From: Gracilaria gracilis
Lineage: Eukaryota > Rhodophyta > Florideophyceae > Gracilariales > Gracilariaceae
Direction of reading: 5' to 3'
Length of the DNA stretch: 64,000 nucleotides
Assembly: GCA_030374805.1 (NCBI GenBank)
Contig: JARGSG010000095.1
Location: forward strand, 1-64,000
Position numbers and translations under genes: made by a program. This document shows, piece by piece, positions 11,929 to 22,964 of this stretch (within the stretch, counting starts at the first letter, position 1; each line of letters begins with the position of its first letter). Below the pieces are notes generated by a model that did no database searches, had not been told where the DNA came from, and worked only from the letters and a program-made list of their open reading frames with translations.

Positions 11929-12758
11929 GCGACGACGACGAGGCGATAGCATCTTGTTTGGTGCGGTGCTTGAGGCGTGGTACAGCGTTGTCTGACGGCG
12001 AAGACAGCACATGCCTGACTGAATGAAGCCAGCTTTCATTGTGTTTGATGGCATTTCGAGGCGCAGACTGAGGTAAGGAAGAAGAGAATGTACAAGAGTG
12101 CAAGCGTCGCAGAATAGATGCTGTCAAGCGTTGTTTCGCCAAAGTTGCGAACTGGTGAAGTGTGAAGGAAAGCGTGCGGTGGTCCCAAAGATGTCGGAGC
12201 TTGCGACTCGGAAGACGTGCTCGAACCCACAGATCACACAGCTGTCGGGGTGGGTGATCAAACGAAATTGGTCAAAATCGCAGCACTTGTGACGTGTTCT
12301 AGCTACTCCGCCAAACCAGCCTGTACCGTCGTACCGTCGTATCTATCTACAAAGCTTCTGTTCACTGGTCACCCGCAAACAAAACGGGCAACTCTTAAAG
12401 ATGCTGAAGTTTGTGGCACCAAACCATAGCAGAGTTTGCAAGCTCTACGGTACATCCTCGCGCTTGTCCTTTCCGGCGTGCTGAAGACTGGACGTGCCTC
12501 GTAATCTTTATGTGCTCGTTCACTACACGTCCTTGTTTCCCCGCGGCTTTTGTAGCCCTTCCCAGTCAAATCACGAACAACGACTGCGTCATCCGATTCT
12601 TTTGCTCTCCGGCTTGGTTGCGGTACTTTCCTCATGTCGGACATCCTCCGGAATCCAACATCGCGGGCGGGTTGCCCCGCCCCGAGTTCCTTCTCACTAT
12701 AATTTCCGAGAAACGAGTCGTTTCGAAGACAGCGCCATTGCCGTCTTCATCTTCGGAT
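11929..12758. other. unassigned stretch inside the Harbinger element
   Basis: No protein family is recognisable on either strand between the ABC transporter fragment and the Dicer-like gene. Short open frames occur on both strands but without motifs. It may contain decayed passenger sequence or the promoter of the Dicer-like gene. Confidence 0.5.
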
Positions 12759-15700
12759 ATGGACGACTTGCGACGTTCATTACCACGCCTCGAACTTCGT
12801 AACTTGCTCAATATCATCCCAAGTAACCGGAACATCATCCATGCCCCTCAGAACCCACGTGAGCGATTAGTCATCGAGTCCGTGCAAAACTTTCTTCAGG
12901 TAGAGCGCATCCGGTGCTCAAAGGATCCCGTGGCAATCAGACGCCCTCTGCGCTCTGCGCTGATACTCACTTCCAATCACAACGCTGAACGCTATTTGTT
13001 TCTGTTTTCTTTGCATGGTCAGCTACCCACAAATACGACATGGAACTCAAGAAATAACAAGTGATTGTGCTTTAGACACACTCTTGGCAGAATATGACGT
13101 AGTTATAACCAAACCACATTTGGCCTTAGGCCATGCGCGAACAAACAAACTGCATTTACGGCGAATAAGCTTGCTCTTAGTCGACCAAGCAGAAGAAGCC
13201 GGGTTGCGTTCTCACCCATGCGCTGCACTAATCAGAGATTACTGTCGCGCTCTTCCTCCCAGTCGCCGACCCCGCATTCTCGCCATAGCCGGAATTAACC
13301 TCAACCGCTTGTTGTTATATCCCATTGAATATAACCTCATGTCTCGAAGCACTTTTGAGAGATCACACGACGTTCTGTGGAGTTCTTGCTATGGGAAAAG
13401 TGCAAGGGATACCCACGGAGGTTTGATAGATGTCGAGAACATTCAATACAGTGTTCATTGTGAGCAATCTTCTCACGAGCCGGGAGGTGAACGAAACTTG
13501 GATGGTGTGATGGATGTTGCGGTTATGAACAGCAGCATGAAGCTCGGGAACGATGAACTGATGCTCTTGAAGCGGGAGATAGGATCTCTAGGTGTTGCTG
13601 TCTTTTTGAAAGCTTCTCAACGTCGAAAGCGTCGCTCGAGACGCCATGCGGGTCGTCGTTTATCTGCTCGTTTTCTGGCCACGCCTACTACAATGCTGGG
13701 GGAAAACGATTTTGTTGGCATGTCAGAGAAAGCCTTCTATCTTATCCGTGAGTTCCAGTTTGTATACGCATGTTCCACACAATCGCATCCACTCTCTGTC
13801 GTGATCCATGCTAGACATCCCATCGTTACATGTGCGTTGGGTGAGGTTTTGTGTGCGATTCCAATGTTTCGAGCGTTGAACATTCAAACCGTTTTAGGCC
13901 ATTTGAAGCCTGATTTGCATCAGTATACCTCTTCCCAGAACACAGAAAGCCTATGACAAGGCGAGGAGACAGATGATGAAGGCGTTGCTGGCCTGGCTGC
14001 AGGTGTTGTACATATCTTGATTGTTGCTGACACCTATCTGAGCCAAGGGAAGGTCCAAAGACCTTTAGCACCTACTCCACTGGTCATTCGATTCGATTGT
14101 TCGCTTCCTGATTACGACATTGATGGTGGTGGAGGCCGATGTCGAGTCATTGTCTTCAGACAAAGAAGAATACCATATGAGGACGGCCATGTACCTCATG
14201 AGCAAAGCAGAGCACGAGACTGGGCTGTTCAGACAAAACCAAATGGAGTGCAGAACGGTACCACGAACAATGTGATTGATTTAACCGATGGCGATGATGG
14301 CAACAGAGACTCCAATAGACCTCACGGTGTGGAGCGGAAAAATGCCTTATCTCTGAACAGAAAGGAACCCACATACATTCGAAGAAGAAGACGGTCAGTC
14401 GGAAGTAATCCGAATTCGGTAGCACGAACGGGGCCGTATTAGACAATCGGGGAACACCACGAGAACAAAAGGAGGAACGACTTAGAAAGGACCTCCTCCT
14501 TACATGTAGCCCGGCAGTAGCGCTTCTTGGTCCTGAATTGCGTTCGGGGATTCCCAGTCATCAGTATTCCGTCGTTCTCTACAATGATTTTTCATCGGCT
14601 ACATCTGCTTCATCATCAGCAACAGAAACACGGCGTTCTGGAATCGAAGATTTCATGTTTGTCTTTTCAAGAAAGCTTGAAGAGGCTGAGTTGCTTGTAT
14701 GCTTGAAGGACTCTTTCTTTGGAACTGGAAGCACTATTTCCGTGTCTGGATATGCGAGGTTGTTCTATCACGGGCCTGTAAAGTTGTCTCACCAGCAGGT
14801 AAAGTTGGGTAGGGAGTATGGAACAGTTTTGTTTCCATCTCTAATGCACTGGGTGGGAAGATCAGATTTCGTTTGGGAAGAGGCGCTCGAATTAAAGACG
14901 CCCTCTGAGAGAGAATCGTGGCGAAAGTACTGTCGCATGTATCTTGTCCTACCGGTGAAGATAGCGCAGGTTCCACCTTCTGGAAGGCCGAGAACAAGCA
15001 GAACTCGAGATGCTATTAATGGATTTGAAAACGATTACCACAAGGGAAGCAGTATTGAGCTGGCCGGGAAAGACATCGTGAAGAAATACTTCAGATCTGA
15101 TGATCAAGACTTGGCACATGACGATCATGACTTAGCGTGTAATCGAGAGATCGACTGGCAAAACATACGAAAAGTCATAGAGCTCCAGGACCCGGAAGTG
15201 CGTGCGATTGAAGGTCGAAAATGCGACCCATTAAGTTCAGCTCGCTTGAAAGAACTCGATGGTACCCTCTTTTACTCTTCTATGTCCTCGGAGTTTTTCA
15301 TTTTATCAGGGAAGCTGCAGGAGAATATCAGCCCATTGTGTGAAGTGACCAGAAGTCGGAAGTTTGCCCTCCGTCCTGATGGAACGATTATACCTCATGA
15401 AGACCTTCGCCATCTTGTAAATGTTCACACAAATGACAAGACGATCGCCAAGCAAGCAGAAGTGGCTAATCAAAGTCCTTCCCCAGAATATAATAGTAAG
15501 GAGGTCATCGATCTAACAGGTCGCCAGATGATGACGCGAAATTGTCTTCTCCCCCTTCCGCACAAATCCAGGAGTCGGCATCACCGCCAAACCCTGAAAG
15601 TGTGACTACCAATGAGAAGCTAGGACCTGTCAAATGGTGCGTCAAACGAAATCGTCTCGTGTTTGAAGAAAAAAGAAGTCACGTAAACGCCGGCGAGCTT

Positions 15701-17791
15701 CTAGTAGCTTCGACCATCTGAAGATTTTTGATGTTGAGCGAAACATCAGGAAGAGGAGAAAGTTTTGGATTGGTGATGTAAGTTATTCGTTAGAGACGTA
15801 TACGAAGAAATACTTTCCGCAAGGACTGAAGGATCTTACGCAGCCTTTGCTTATGGGAGCGAGACCTAGAACTAGAACCCTCATGGATTTGTGTGATTTA
15901 GTACAAGGGGCCTCACAGCTTCAATTTTCCGAGCGTTCTGTGGTTAACTCGGGTGAGACGCGATACCTCGTCCGAGAGCTTTGTCGAAGACATCCGATGT
16001 CGGTTGGATTCCTATTTGTTCCACCAGTAGCGCTTTTACTGGAACATCATCTTGCCATGTGTGAGTTGAGGGATTTGTTGTTCAAGAGGACTGGAATGAA
16101 GTGGGATCTTGGACTTTTGATCAGGTCTGTCACGTCTACCAATGTCAATCAAGTAGCCAATTATGAGAGACTTGAATTCCTTGGAGATGCTCTATTGAAG
16201 TTATCATCCACTGTGAGAGTATTCACTAGGTTTCCGCATGACTCAGAAGTTAAAATGCATACAAAACGACGGCATCTCGTATGCAATGCGCGTCTCTACG
16301 AGGTTGGGAAGGCGGCTGGACTCCAAAATTACTACCGGAACAGGAGAGCTGAACTCAGTGAATGGAAACCTCCTGGTACGGATATAGAAGGACGCATTCA
16401 ATTGATTTCTATCAAAAGCCTAGCAGACGTTGTTAAAGCCATTTGTAGGGCGTTTTTTTTGCATGGATCTACCTCTGTTGATGAAGATTTCTTTCAACTT
16501 GGAGCAGTAGATCTGGACAAGAACGCAGAATCTGCGGACTGGGTTATTGATCTATGCAATGGTTCTGATGATGAAGACGATGTAGTGGATCAGAAGCAAC
16601 TCGAAGAAAGAAAACGGGCAGATGGGGAAGCAAAAGAAGAACCAGTACTTGTGAATCAGGAAACTGAAGCAAAGAGCAAAGAGCCCAGTATAAGTCATTC
16701 TTTCTCCTCTGTATCAGTCGAACAAGGCTACATAAGTGGGTACAAACTTTTGAAAGCATTCGGTGTGTTTCACGACGTCGAACCCTCGCACTCAGAAATG
16801 TTGCTTGCTGCTGCTCATGCATTGCATGTTAAAGGGAGCCCGACACCAACTGAAATGTCACCTGCTGCTTTTCCATATGATGAACGTATCGCAAACCCTT
16901 CGAAACCATGGGAAGATCATTTCGACATCATCGAGAAGAACATTGGCTACATCTTCAAGCGAAGGCCTCTGCTAGTCTGTGCCCTTACACACTCATCGTA
17001 TCACCAAAACAAGCCTTATGCAGACCTGGAAACATTCGAACGCCTGGAATTCCTCAGGGACGCGATTGCAGATTTCTTTGTCGTCTGGTATTTGTACGAA
17101 ATGTACCCTGAGCTTGACCCAGGTAAGCTCACAGACCTCAAGTCAAATGTTGCTAGCAATGAGGCGTTTGCCAGGACGAGTATAACGCTAGGACTGCAGA
17201 ACTTCTTGTATATGAGCAGTGAAACGTCAACTCGGGATGTGCAACAGTTTGCAGCAACAGTGGATCAAGATTTGACCCAAGAGGATGAATTGGGCGGCCA
17301 TGGCGCCTTCAAACGTAATCTAAAAGAGCTTGCGGCCCCAGAAATTCCTGGCGATGTGTTTGAAGCGATTCTGGGTGGTGTTTATGTGGACTCTGGATTG
17401 CGTCAGGCGTGGAGAGTTTGCATGAACCTGCTTCGCGATTCATTGCGCATAAACGCAGACCCAAGTCGAGATGACCTGCACCCAGTCCATGAGCTACATG
17501 ATCTCGTGATCAAAGAGTGGAAGTTGAGATATATGCCGCGATATGAGGCTATCAGAGGCGGAAGTCGGAGCGCCAAGTTTAGTATTGTATCAGTCTACAT
17601 ACTGGAAGAAAAGATCGCTGTTGGCAAAAGCAGCAAATGAAAGCGAGCAAAACTTCAGGCCGCCGTGAAAGCATTAGAAAGACTCCGTGCGGGTGAGAAA
17701 GACCCCAATAGCGACGGTTCAAGACTTGGAATGCGATTGCAACAACGGAGCCTGAAACGAAAATTGGACGTGAGACGTGGGAGGAGTTTCT
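12759..17791 (+). pseudogene. Dicer-like ribonuclease III gene, nearly full length, degenerate
   Basis: Dicer cuts double-stranded RNA into small RNAs. All Dicer modules occur in order. Helicase part 1 spans 12759-13956: the Walker A region reads APQNPRERL instead of a GKT motif, and DECH is replaced by DQAE within LLLVDQAEEAGLRSHP. Helicase C (13957-14442) has VIRFDCSLPDYD and then GGGGRCR. Next come a DUF283/platform-like region (about 14480-15340), a PAZ-like tail (YTKKYFPQGLKDLTQPLL, about 15790) and RNase IIIa (NYERLEFLGDALLK, about 16160). RNase IIIb follows (FERLEFLRDAIADF, about 17035; PGDVFEAILGGVYVDSG, about 17350), then the dsRBD. Frames change near 13040, 14440 and 15600. In-frame TGA codons lie at 13954-13956 and at 17638-17640, the latter inside the dsRBD, whose C-terminal half (KLQAAVKALERL) stays readable to 17791. 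Some breaks could be introns, but the two TGAs in a continuing frame argue for decay. Confidence 0.88.
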
Positions 17792-17967
17792 AGAAGGGTA
17801 ATAGATATGTGTAGATACTCAAGTCAGAAATGTGTCAGGATTTCTCGGAAGATCAATTGCCAAGAAACAAAAGTGTACAAATTCGACTCGACTTGCAGGA
17901 TCATCACGCTGATGATGAAAGGCTATTTGTAGAGTCTTTGACGGCAGCGGTACCTGTACGGTTGGTA

Positions 17968-18479
17968 CTATTCAATGTCTCTCATTGTGCGCAGTACCTC
18001 GGCAACTTCAAACGACATTTCCAAAGATTGCGACTGATTAAGCCTGAGGTCACACAAGCTTTCATACCGTTGAGGAAGATGTTCCAACTTGACCTGTGTT
18101 GTGCCGCCAACACACTCGGTGACTTCCTTGCCGGTAATTTCAAAATGCAGCCCACCCGGAATGGAGCCCTCTGCAGCGTGCATGGTGAAGAAGCCTCGCA
18201 TCTCTGCCATGATTCGATTCCATGAGCGTGTCTTGTAGCCCGAGTCGGTCTTGAAGGTGTTTCATGCATGCTGTCGGACAACCACAGCGCGTTGCGGCCC
18301 TCGCGTTGTACGGCGCGAATGAGCGGGGGCGGAGCTTGAAGAATGTTGTCGGCACCCATTCTGGTGATGATAGTGACTCGGACAGGCACATTGTGTGGAT
18401 TGTGAGAACATCGCACAGACGAAGCCATGGCGCCTTCAAACGTAGAAGATGGAAGAGAAAGATGCAGAAACTTTAACAA
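17968..18479 (-). pseudogene. class II DAHP synthase fragment (C-terminal part)
   Basis: On the minus strand, residues VRVTIITRMGADNILQAPPP and then HAAEGSIPGGLHFEITG and VTECVGG are strongly reminiscent of class II (plant/bacterial type) 3-deoxy-D-arabino-heptulosonate-7-phosphate synthase. This enzyme joins phosphoenolpyruvate and erythrose-4-phosphate at the start of the shikimate pathway. The region kept corresponds to the last third of the enzyme, including a metal/substrate-binding stretch (PGG-H-E-TG). A one-base frameshift near 18230 separates the two blocks, and the N-terminal two thirds are absent. It sits 3' of the Dicer-like gene and on the opposite strand, as a third passenger of the Harbinger element. 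Confidence 0.82.
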
Positions 18480-18552
18480 CAGACAAACAGATAAATGTAG
18501 AGCAATAAGTGATTCCTAAAACTATAGATGCAATTGAACCGAGCGTTTACCA

Positions 18553-20123
18553 CTAAAGAAACCCACCATCAATATCCTCATCTTCAGGGCTCTTCTTCTG
18601 AATCATTCTCTTGAACCTCTTCAAGAGGTGATGATGATTCTCCTCTAGAGTCTGCGTGAGATCCTCGTCGTTCAAATCGCGAACACGCTTTATCTGCACC
18701 GAGCTCTCCACCAGCAGAGTAGCGAGTTTAACACGGGCACCAAACACCTCGGCTTCCTTTTCCTCCGTGGTCTTCCTTCCTCCAGCCGTGTGAGCGAACT
18801 TCTCACGTTCAAAGTTCAATTGCTCTCTTAATAAGGTCGTCTGCACCTGAGAAATTTGTTGGAGAAGTCGACGCCTTTTGAAAGCTCCCCCAGTTCTTTC
18901 TGACTCCCACTGTTTCGTCCACTGGAGCTTCGCTTCTTGCGAAAAGAAAATGCTTCCTGTTCGGGAGAGTTGATTGCCAGACCTTCCTCGACGCCTCCCT
19001 CGGAGTCCTCGACCAATTTTGAGGTGGTCTCAATAAAGTCGACGGCCTCATCTGCGGTTCCTAAGCGCGCGACAATAAAGAATACGTACGCGCGCTTCGA
19101 CTCGGCTGTCAGTTGACCGCTACCCGTCATGCGGAGAAAGTTGGAAATATTGCTTGGGTTGTTTTGCCGCGACTTCGACCAGTTAGCTTTAGCGGTAGTA
19201 ACCAGTTTCCTGACACTTTCATACTGGTGCTGTAGCACCGATGCAGTTCGTAGACACAGGGGTCTTTTGTTGGAATCCACCTCATCCAAACGTCCCGTTA
19301 ACGAACACCTCGACCCGACTTGCAAATCGTTGAACCGACTACTAATAACCGCCCAAAACGACTCCCTTGTTACATTGGCATCCAACTCAGATTGGCTCAG
19401 CGTCCCTCCGTTGGCTTTTGGGAGCGCGTTTTTCGCCATATCGTCGTCACGCAATATAACGCAGAGCCTGGCAAATTCGTTAAGAGAGAAGCTAGGATCC
19501 GCAGGTAGTTCCAGCTCTGCGGAGAACGGGAATCCCGATGACGACCGTTGGGCAGTTTTGAAAGCAAGGTTTGTATCTGCTACTTCTCGGCGGTCCAATG
19601 GGTGAAGCATATCCACGAACGCGCCAACCTCCGGTAGCTGGGACAAGGTTGAATTAAGAACTTTGGCTTCACTCTCCAAAACAAAGTAGCCCTTCATTTC
19701 TTCGTTTGTGGAGAAGCAATCGCGGATACTCACGTCCTCGAAGCTCTTCAAATGAAGAAAGAGCACGAGTTGGGACAAAAGTTGCGCGTGTTGACGGTTT
19801 CAGATTTTGAGCTTGAACGGCTTGCACAGCTTTCGAAGGTCTTTAACCGTTCTACTGAGCTAAAATGAGTAGACAAAGGCCATGCGATTGTTTTCACGAA
19901 ATTGTGGGTCATCGTATGGAGATACGGTGACGGCGGAAGATGACGGTACAATGCTAGAAGTTGGTGGTTCATTTGGCGGGGAGTTTAGAGCGGGTTGCAC
20001 GGGACGAACTTTGGTGGTGGTATGCGGACTTTGCGCCGCAGCTGATGCTGGGTGTTTTCTGGGGCTGCGTTTCAAAGGCGGAGGAAGGTTGTTTGAACAA
20101 CGCTGGGGAGGTGGCAGTGCCAT
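18553..20123 (-). pseudogene. Myb/SANT-like second protein of the Harbinger element
   Basis: Harbinger elements normally encode, besides the transposase, a Myb/SANT-type DNA-binding protein that helps the transposase bind the ends. The 316-codon frame 19778-18828 contains a matching segment (VTRESFWAVISSRFN, then SVLQHQYESVRKLVTTAKANW) followed by a helical, Ser-rich part. A further frame (18846-18553) gives a coiled coil (TTLLREQLNFEREKFAHTAG) ending in an acidic tail. The two overlap in different frames, so a frameshift or unseen splice lies near 18840. A Pro/Ser-rich frame at 20123-19860 may be the N-terminus. The gene faces the transposase, as is common in the superfamily. Confidence 0.65.
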
Positions 20124-20379
20124 TTTTTCGAGATCGGAGAAGCACGGTGGTGCGTTGGGTGCGTCGGTGGGGAACGCAACGCAGCATCTTTGCGCCAGGG
20201 AGCCGCTGTATATTGCTCCGCTCGGCGCAGCATGCAGCGGGAAGTACTATGCACCCTACTGGGTTGAACTGGACCAGAAAACCCTATGAGGCCCGGAAGT
20301 AAATGATTGGCAATCGTGCCACCAAGTGATACAGTTTAGTTCGGGATCGCTTTCGCCTTACAGACGGTGGGCTTTCAAG

Positions 20380-20507
20380 AAATTGAAAGGGGCGTTCACG
20401 GGGATACAGAGGGTCAGCCCGCTCGGAGCTACGTGAGCCAATGAAAACGCGTATATGGGCGTTCACGGTCGCCGTTCACGCACGTTCACGCTTGTTTAGA
20501 CACCGCC
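20380..20507. repeat. subterminal GTTCACG repeats of the large Harbinger element
   Basis: The heptamer GTTCACG occurs at least four times within about 110 bp of the right end (near 20395, 20460, 20473 and 20483) and again in inverted pairs at the left end (9325-9350: GTGAACGTTCACG, GCGTGAATG). Clustered short motifs next to terminal repeats are typical binding sites for the transposase or its Myb partner. That role is inferred. Confidence 0.6.
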
Positions 20508-20510
20508 TGA

Positions 20511-20797
20511 GCTCGGCGCACCACTGCCGGTGCGTGCGCCGGGCAAAATAATCTATAAAATATCTAAGTAAATACAGCAATGCTCGGTGCACTGCCTCTG
20601 GCATATCCGTGCTACACGTGTGCTATTCACACCCGCTAAGCGGCGCCTCAAGCCGTTCAATCCACGTGTACATGTGTGAAAATTACCTCAGCGAGGGGAC
20701 ACGCCAATAGTGGTGTAGCTGATATATATATTTACTAACGCATGATGCAAAAATTAATTAAGTACCTCAAATTGCCTCCAAGGAGTTTTGTGTTTCA
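20511..20797 (+). repeat. right LTR of gypsy copy 2, right part
   Basis: Continues the LTR from GCTCGGCGCACC to TTTCA, matching about 4728-5010 of the left LTR, including the TATA-like AATCTATAAAAT. It is separated from its left part (8739-9305) only by the Harbinger element. Confidence 0.85.
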
Positions 20798-20799
20798 AT

Positions 20800-21580
20800 A
20801 AAGATCTTGGATTACCTTTTTTCAACTAGACATGGCTCTTTTATGTTAATGTTGGGACATGATCTTGAATACCATCCAGATGAGGAGAAGCAAGATCGAC
20901 GGCTTGTGAAAAAGTTCAACAACGAAATTGATAAATCTTATTTTTCCGAAGAAGAGTTAATCGTTGTCAGCGAGAACGAATTTGAGGAATATATATGGCT
21001 AGCTATGGAGAACTTTTGAGCTCAAATGGCTAATTTCGTAACGGGTATTTGGTTTGGGCCATACCTTGGAATTGGACGCTTCAAACTACCGTTTGATGGT
21101 CGATTAGAATTTGTGAGAAATCCGATGAGGAGGTTGACGAAAAAGAGGCACATTGCTTCTTTGAATCTGGCTAACATTGTACTTGAGATTGAAGAAAAGC
21201 AACAAAAATCTGTGAAAGTGCTTGAAAATCTAATGAATTCCGAGATGAGGTTGATTGCAATGCTGAACCTGGCATACATTCTAATGAGCGATATGTAAGG
21301 AGTGTCAAAGAACTGGGCAAAAGGAGTGCAACTTATTGAAGACGCCGTGAAGGAGAGGAACGATGTTTTTGCTCGCGCAATTTTGGATAACGCGTTGGCG
21401 GAGCGGTCAGACTCAGATGATGGCGATGTGGAGCGAGCATGGGAACTATGGCACGACGTGGAGTCGGAGTTGGAGGCGGACAAAGAGGAGCTCCAACACG
21501 TTTCGCGGCTAATAACGGCTAGCAGCAAGAAGAAATGGGATACCCTCAACCGCCGAAAACAAGGGTCAAGTTTGTTTTGA
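20800..21580 (+). pseudogene. Sel1-like repeat protein remnant
   Basis: One reading frame is open from the LTR border to 21580 except for TGA at 21017-21019 and TAA at 21296-21298. The middle and end contain helix-turn-helix units resembling Sel1/TPR repeats (AMLNLAYILMSDM, then GVQLIEDAVKERND and ARAILDNALAERSD), which normally build protein-interaction scaffolds. The 5' end is missing where the gypsy LTR begins. The left flank of that gypsy copy is another retroelement, so the lost part is not visible. The long minus-strand frame over the same bases (21022-21714) is a shadow. Confidence 0.6.
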
Positions 21581-22137
21581 TAACTGCAACGTGTATTTTC
21601 AGACGGGCAAGGAAGAAAGCACTTTGGCTTGAGCTTCCATTTTGCATCAGCCATACCCTTGTAAAACGGAATCATGCAAGTCTGCTGCGGGGATGAGTCG
21701 GACGTGACGCCCATGAAAATGGTGGGGATGCGAACGGTCGCGGCCCTCGACGTCAGCCAAGGCCCGCAATTGCTCCGATAGCATTCAAATTCGTGGTGGA
21801 ATACTGATATGAGGTGTCGTTTGAGTCGTCGTTGAACAACGTGGCCACCGAGGGTTTGGTGTACACGAACCCTTACAACGGTGCATATATTAACATAAAT
21901 GATAAATGATTAAATAATATATAGTATTATTTTCTGAGAGAGCTTCTCTGAAATCCAGCGGCGCTGGATGTACTTTTCGCGCTCTTGACCGAGTGATAAC
22001 CGGTTGACATAGAGCAAGGCGCTATAAGAACCGATCCGACATTGCGATATAGTAGTCGAACACGTTCAACTCAGGGAGAAACTTGTCCTTTCAGTTGATG
22101 ATGAGATTTCCCAAGTTATCACGCAAACGAGCTAATA

Positions 22138-22647
22138 GACCTACCTCAGCATTTGTCTGTATCTCGTCAAACACTTAAAAATTTATGGAATTTATTCGTC
22201 GTCTATTCATGCGGTTTTCGTACATAATACACTAATTTGCTTAAACTTGAATGATCTAACTATAATCTCATTAATTTGTTAATTTCTCATTGGTATTGAG
22301 ATGTATCTGTTCAACATAGATAACTCAGTACTCGAGAGATTACACACTCAGCAGAGAGATTTGTCAATGCAATCCATAGGCTGTGAATCATACACAGCAG
22401 TATGTATGACGTGTGAAATTTGTTTCTGTATCTCAAAGTCTTCTACATTACAAGTCACCCATCTCTTGAAGATATTATTTATATATTAATTTGTATGCCG
22501 TTCTAAAGACAAAACACATTACTATGTTTTAATTCTCTTTCTCTGTATTACGACAGAACTGTAGAAAAGTCGTTTGTTTCTCGAAACCTTTGTAGCTCAT
22601 CGGTTTGTCGGTATGTGACGAGAAACATTCAAATGCTGAGGTAGGTC
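22138..22647. mobile_element. MITE with TA target duplication
   Basis: Ends are inverted repeats: GACCACT-unrelated sequence GACCTACCTCAGCATTTG at the left and its exact reverse complement at the right. A further, less perfect 15-20 bp includes CTCGTC on both arms. TA dinucleotides flank both ends (22136-22137 and 22648-22649). The 510-bp interior is AT-rich and has no credible coding frame. A TA duplication points to mobilisation by a Tc1/mariner or pogo-type transposase. Confidence 0.8.
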
Positions 22648-22964
22648 TAATGTTTCCGTTTTTTCCTCTTCACTATCCAGGAAGTTCTAAGCTCACTAAC
22701 CCAATTCTTCGTAACACTAACTTTTATTGGTTGGGCCATATAAGCTAACTTCGGTTTTGCAGACAACCTTCAAATAGCAAATCCAGTTCGTTCAGTTCGG
22801 AACGATAAAAGTTCTTTGGTGCGCACACCTGGACAGCTCGATTGTACCTGTGGAAAAGGGGTTTTAGAACTCGAGAGCTGCGCAAAAGTTCTTCTCTAAC
22901 TTCAAATCTATAACTGAAACCAACCCATAGAGAGGCTCACCTAGCAACTATGCGCCCGACTCCA

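Larger units (their letters stand above)
9306..20507. mobile_element. 11.2-kb PIF/Harbinger element carrying Dicer, ABC-transporter and DAHP-synthase sequences
   Basis: The two ends are inverted repeats identical over 26 bp, beginning GGCGGTGTCTAAACAAGCGT, and are flanked by the 3-bp duplication TGA (9303-9305, 20508-20510). A 3-bp target duplication fits the PIF/Harbinger superfamily. The flanks join into a continuous LTR, so the whole 11,202 bp moved or grew as one unit. The outermost genes are typical of the superfamily: a DDE transposase on the plus strand at the left and a Myb/SANT-like protein on the minus strand at the right. The 8 kb between them holds an ABCB transporter fragment, a Dicer-like gene and a DAHP synthase fragment, none of which belongs to the superfamily. 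This is the structure expected from capture of host genes. Confidence 0.88.
4159..20797 (+). mobile_element. Ty3/gypsy copy 2, shortened at both internal ends and split by Harbinger
   Basis: The element comprises the left LTR (4159-5010), an internal region (5011-8738) and a right LTR cut into 8739-9305 and 20511-20797 by the 11.2-kb Harbinger insertion. The internal region begins inside gag, since the first ~120 codons seen in copy 1 are absent. It stops about 25 codons after the RT catalytic motif, where the right LTR begins directly. RNase H, integrase, a polypurine tract and the 5' leader are therefore missing. Removing the Harbinger and one TGA gives a right LTR of about 854 bp, matching the left one. 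Confidence 0.75.

Noticed and set aside
15847..17640. The 597-codon RNase III frame as a complete stand-alone gene
   Set aside because: Upstream sequence in the same or shifted frames supplies PAZ and helicase parts, and the dsRBD continues after the stop, so it is part of a longer Dicer-like gene.
19882..20302. Plus-strand Gly/Cys-rich frames near the right end of the large Harbinger
   Set aside because: They are antisense to the Pro/Ser-rich start of the Myb-like gene and have no recognisable motif.
21022..21714. 230-codon minus-strand frame
   Set aside because: It is the antisense of the Sel1-like pseudogene. Its Ser/Phe-rich composition is the complement of the helical repeat codons.
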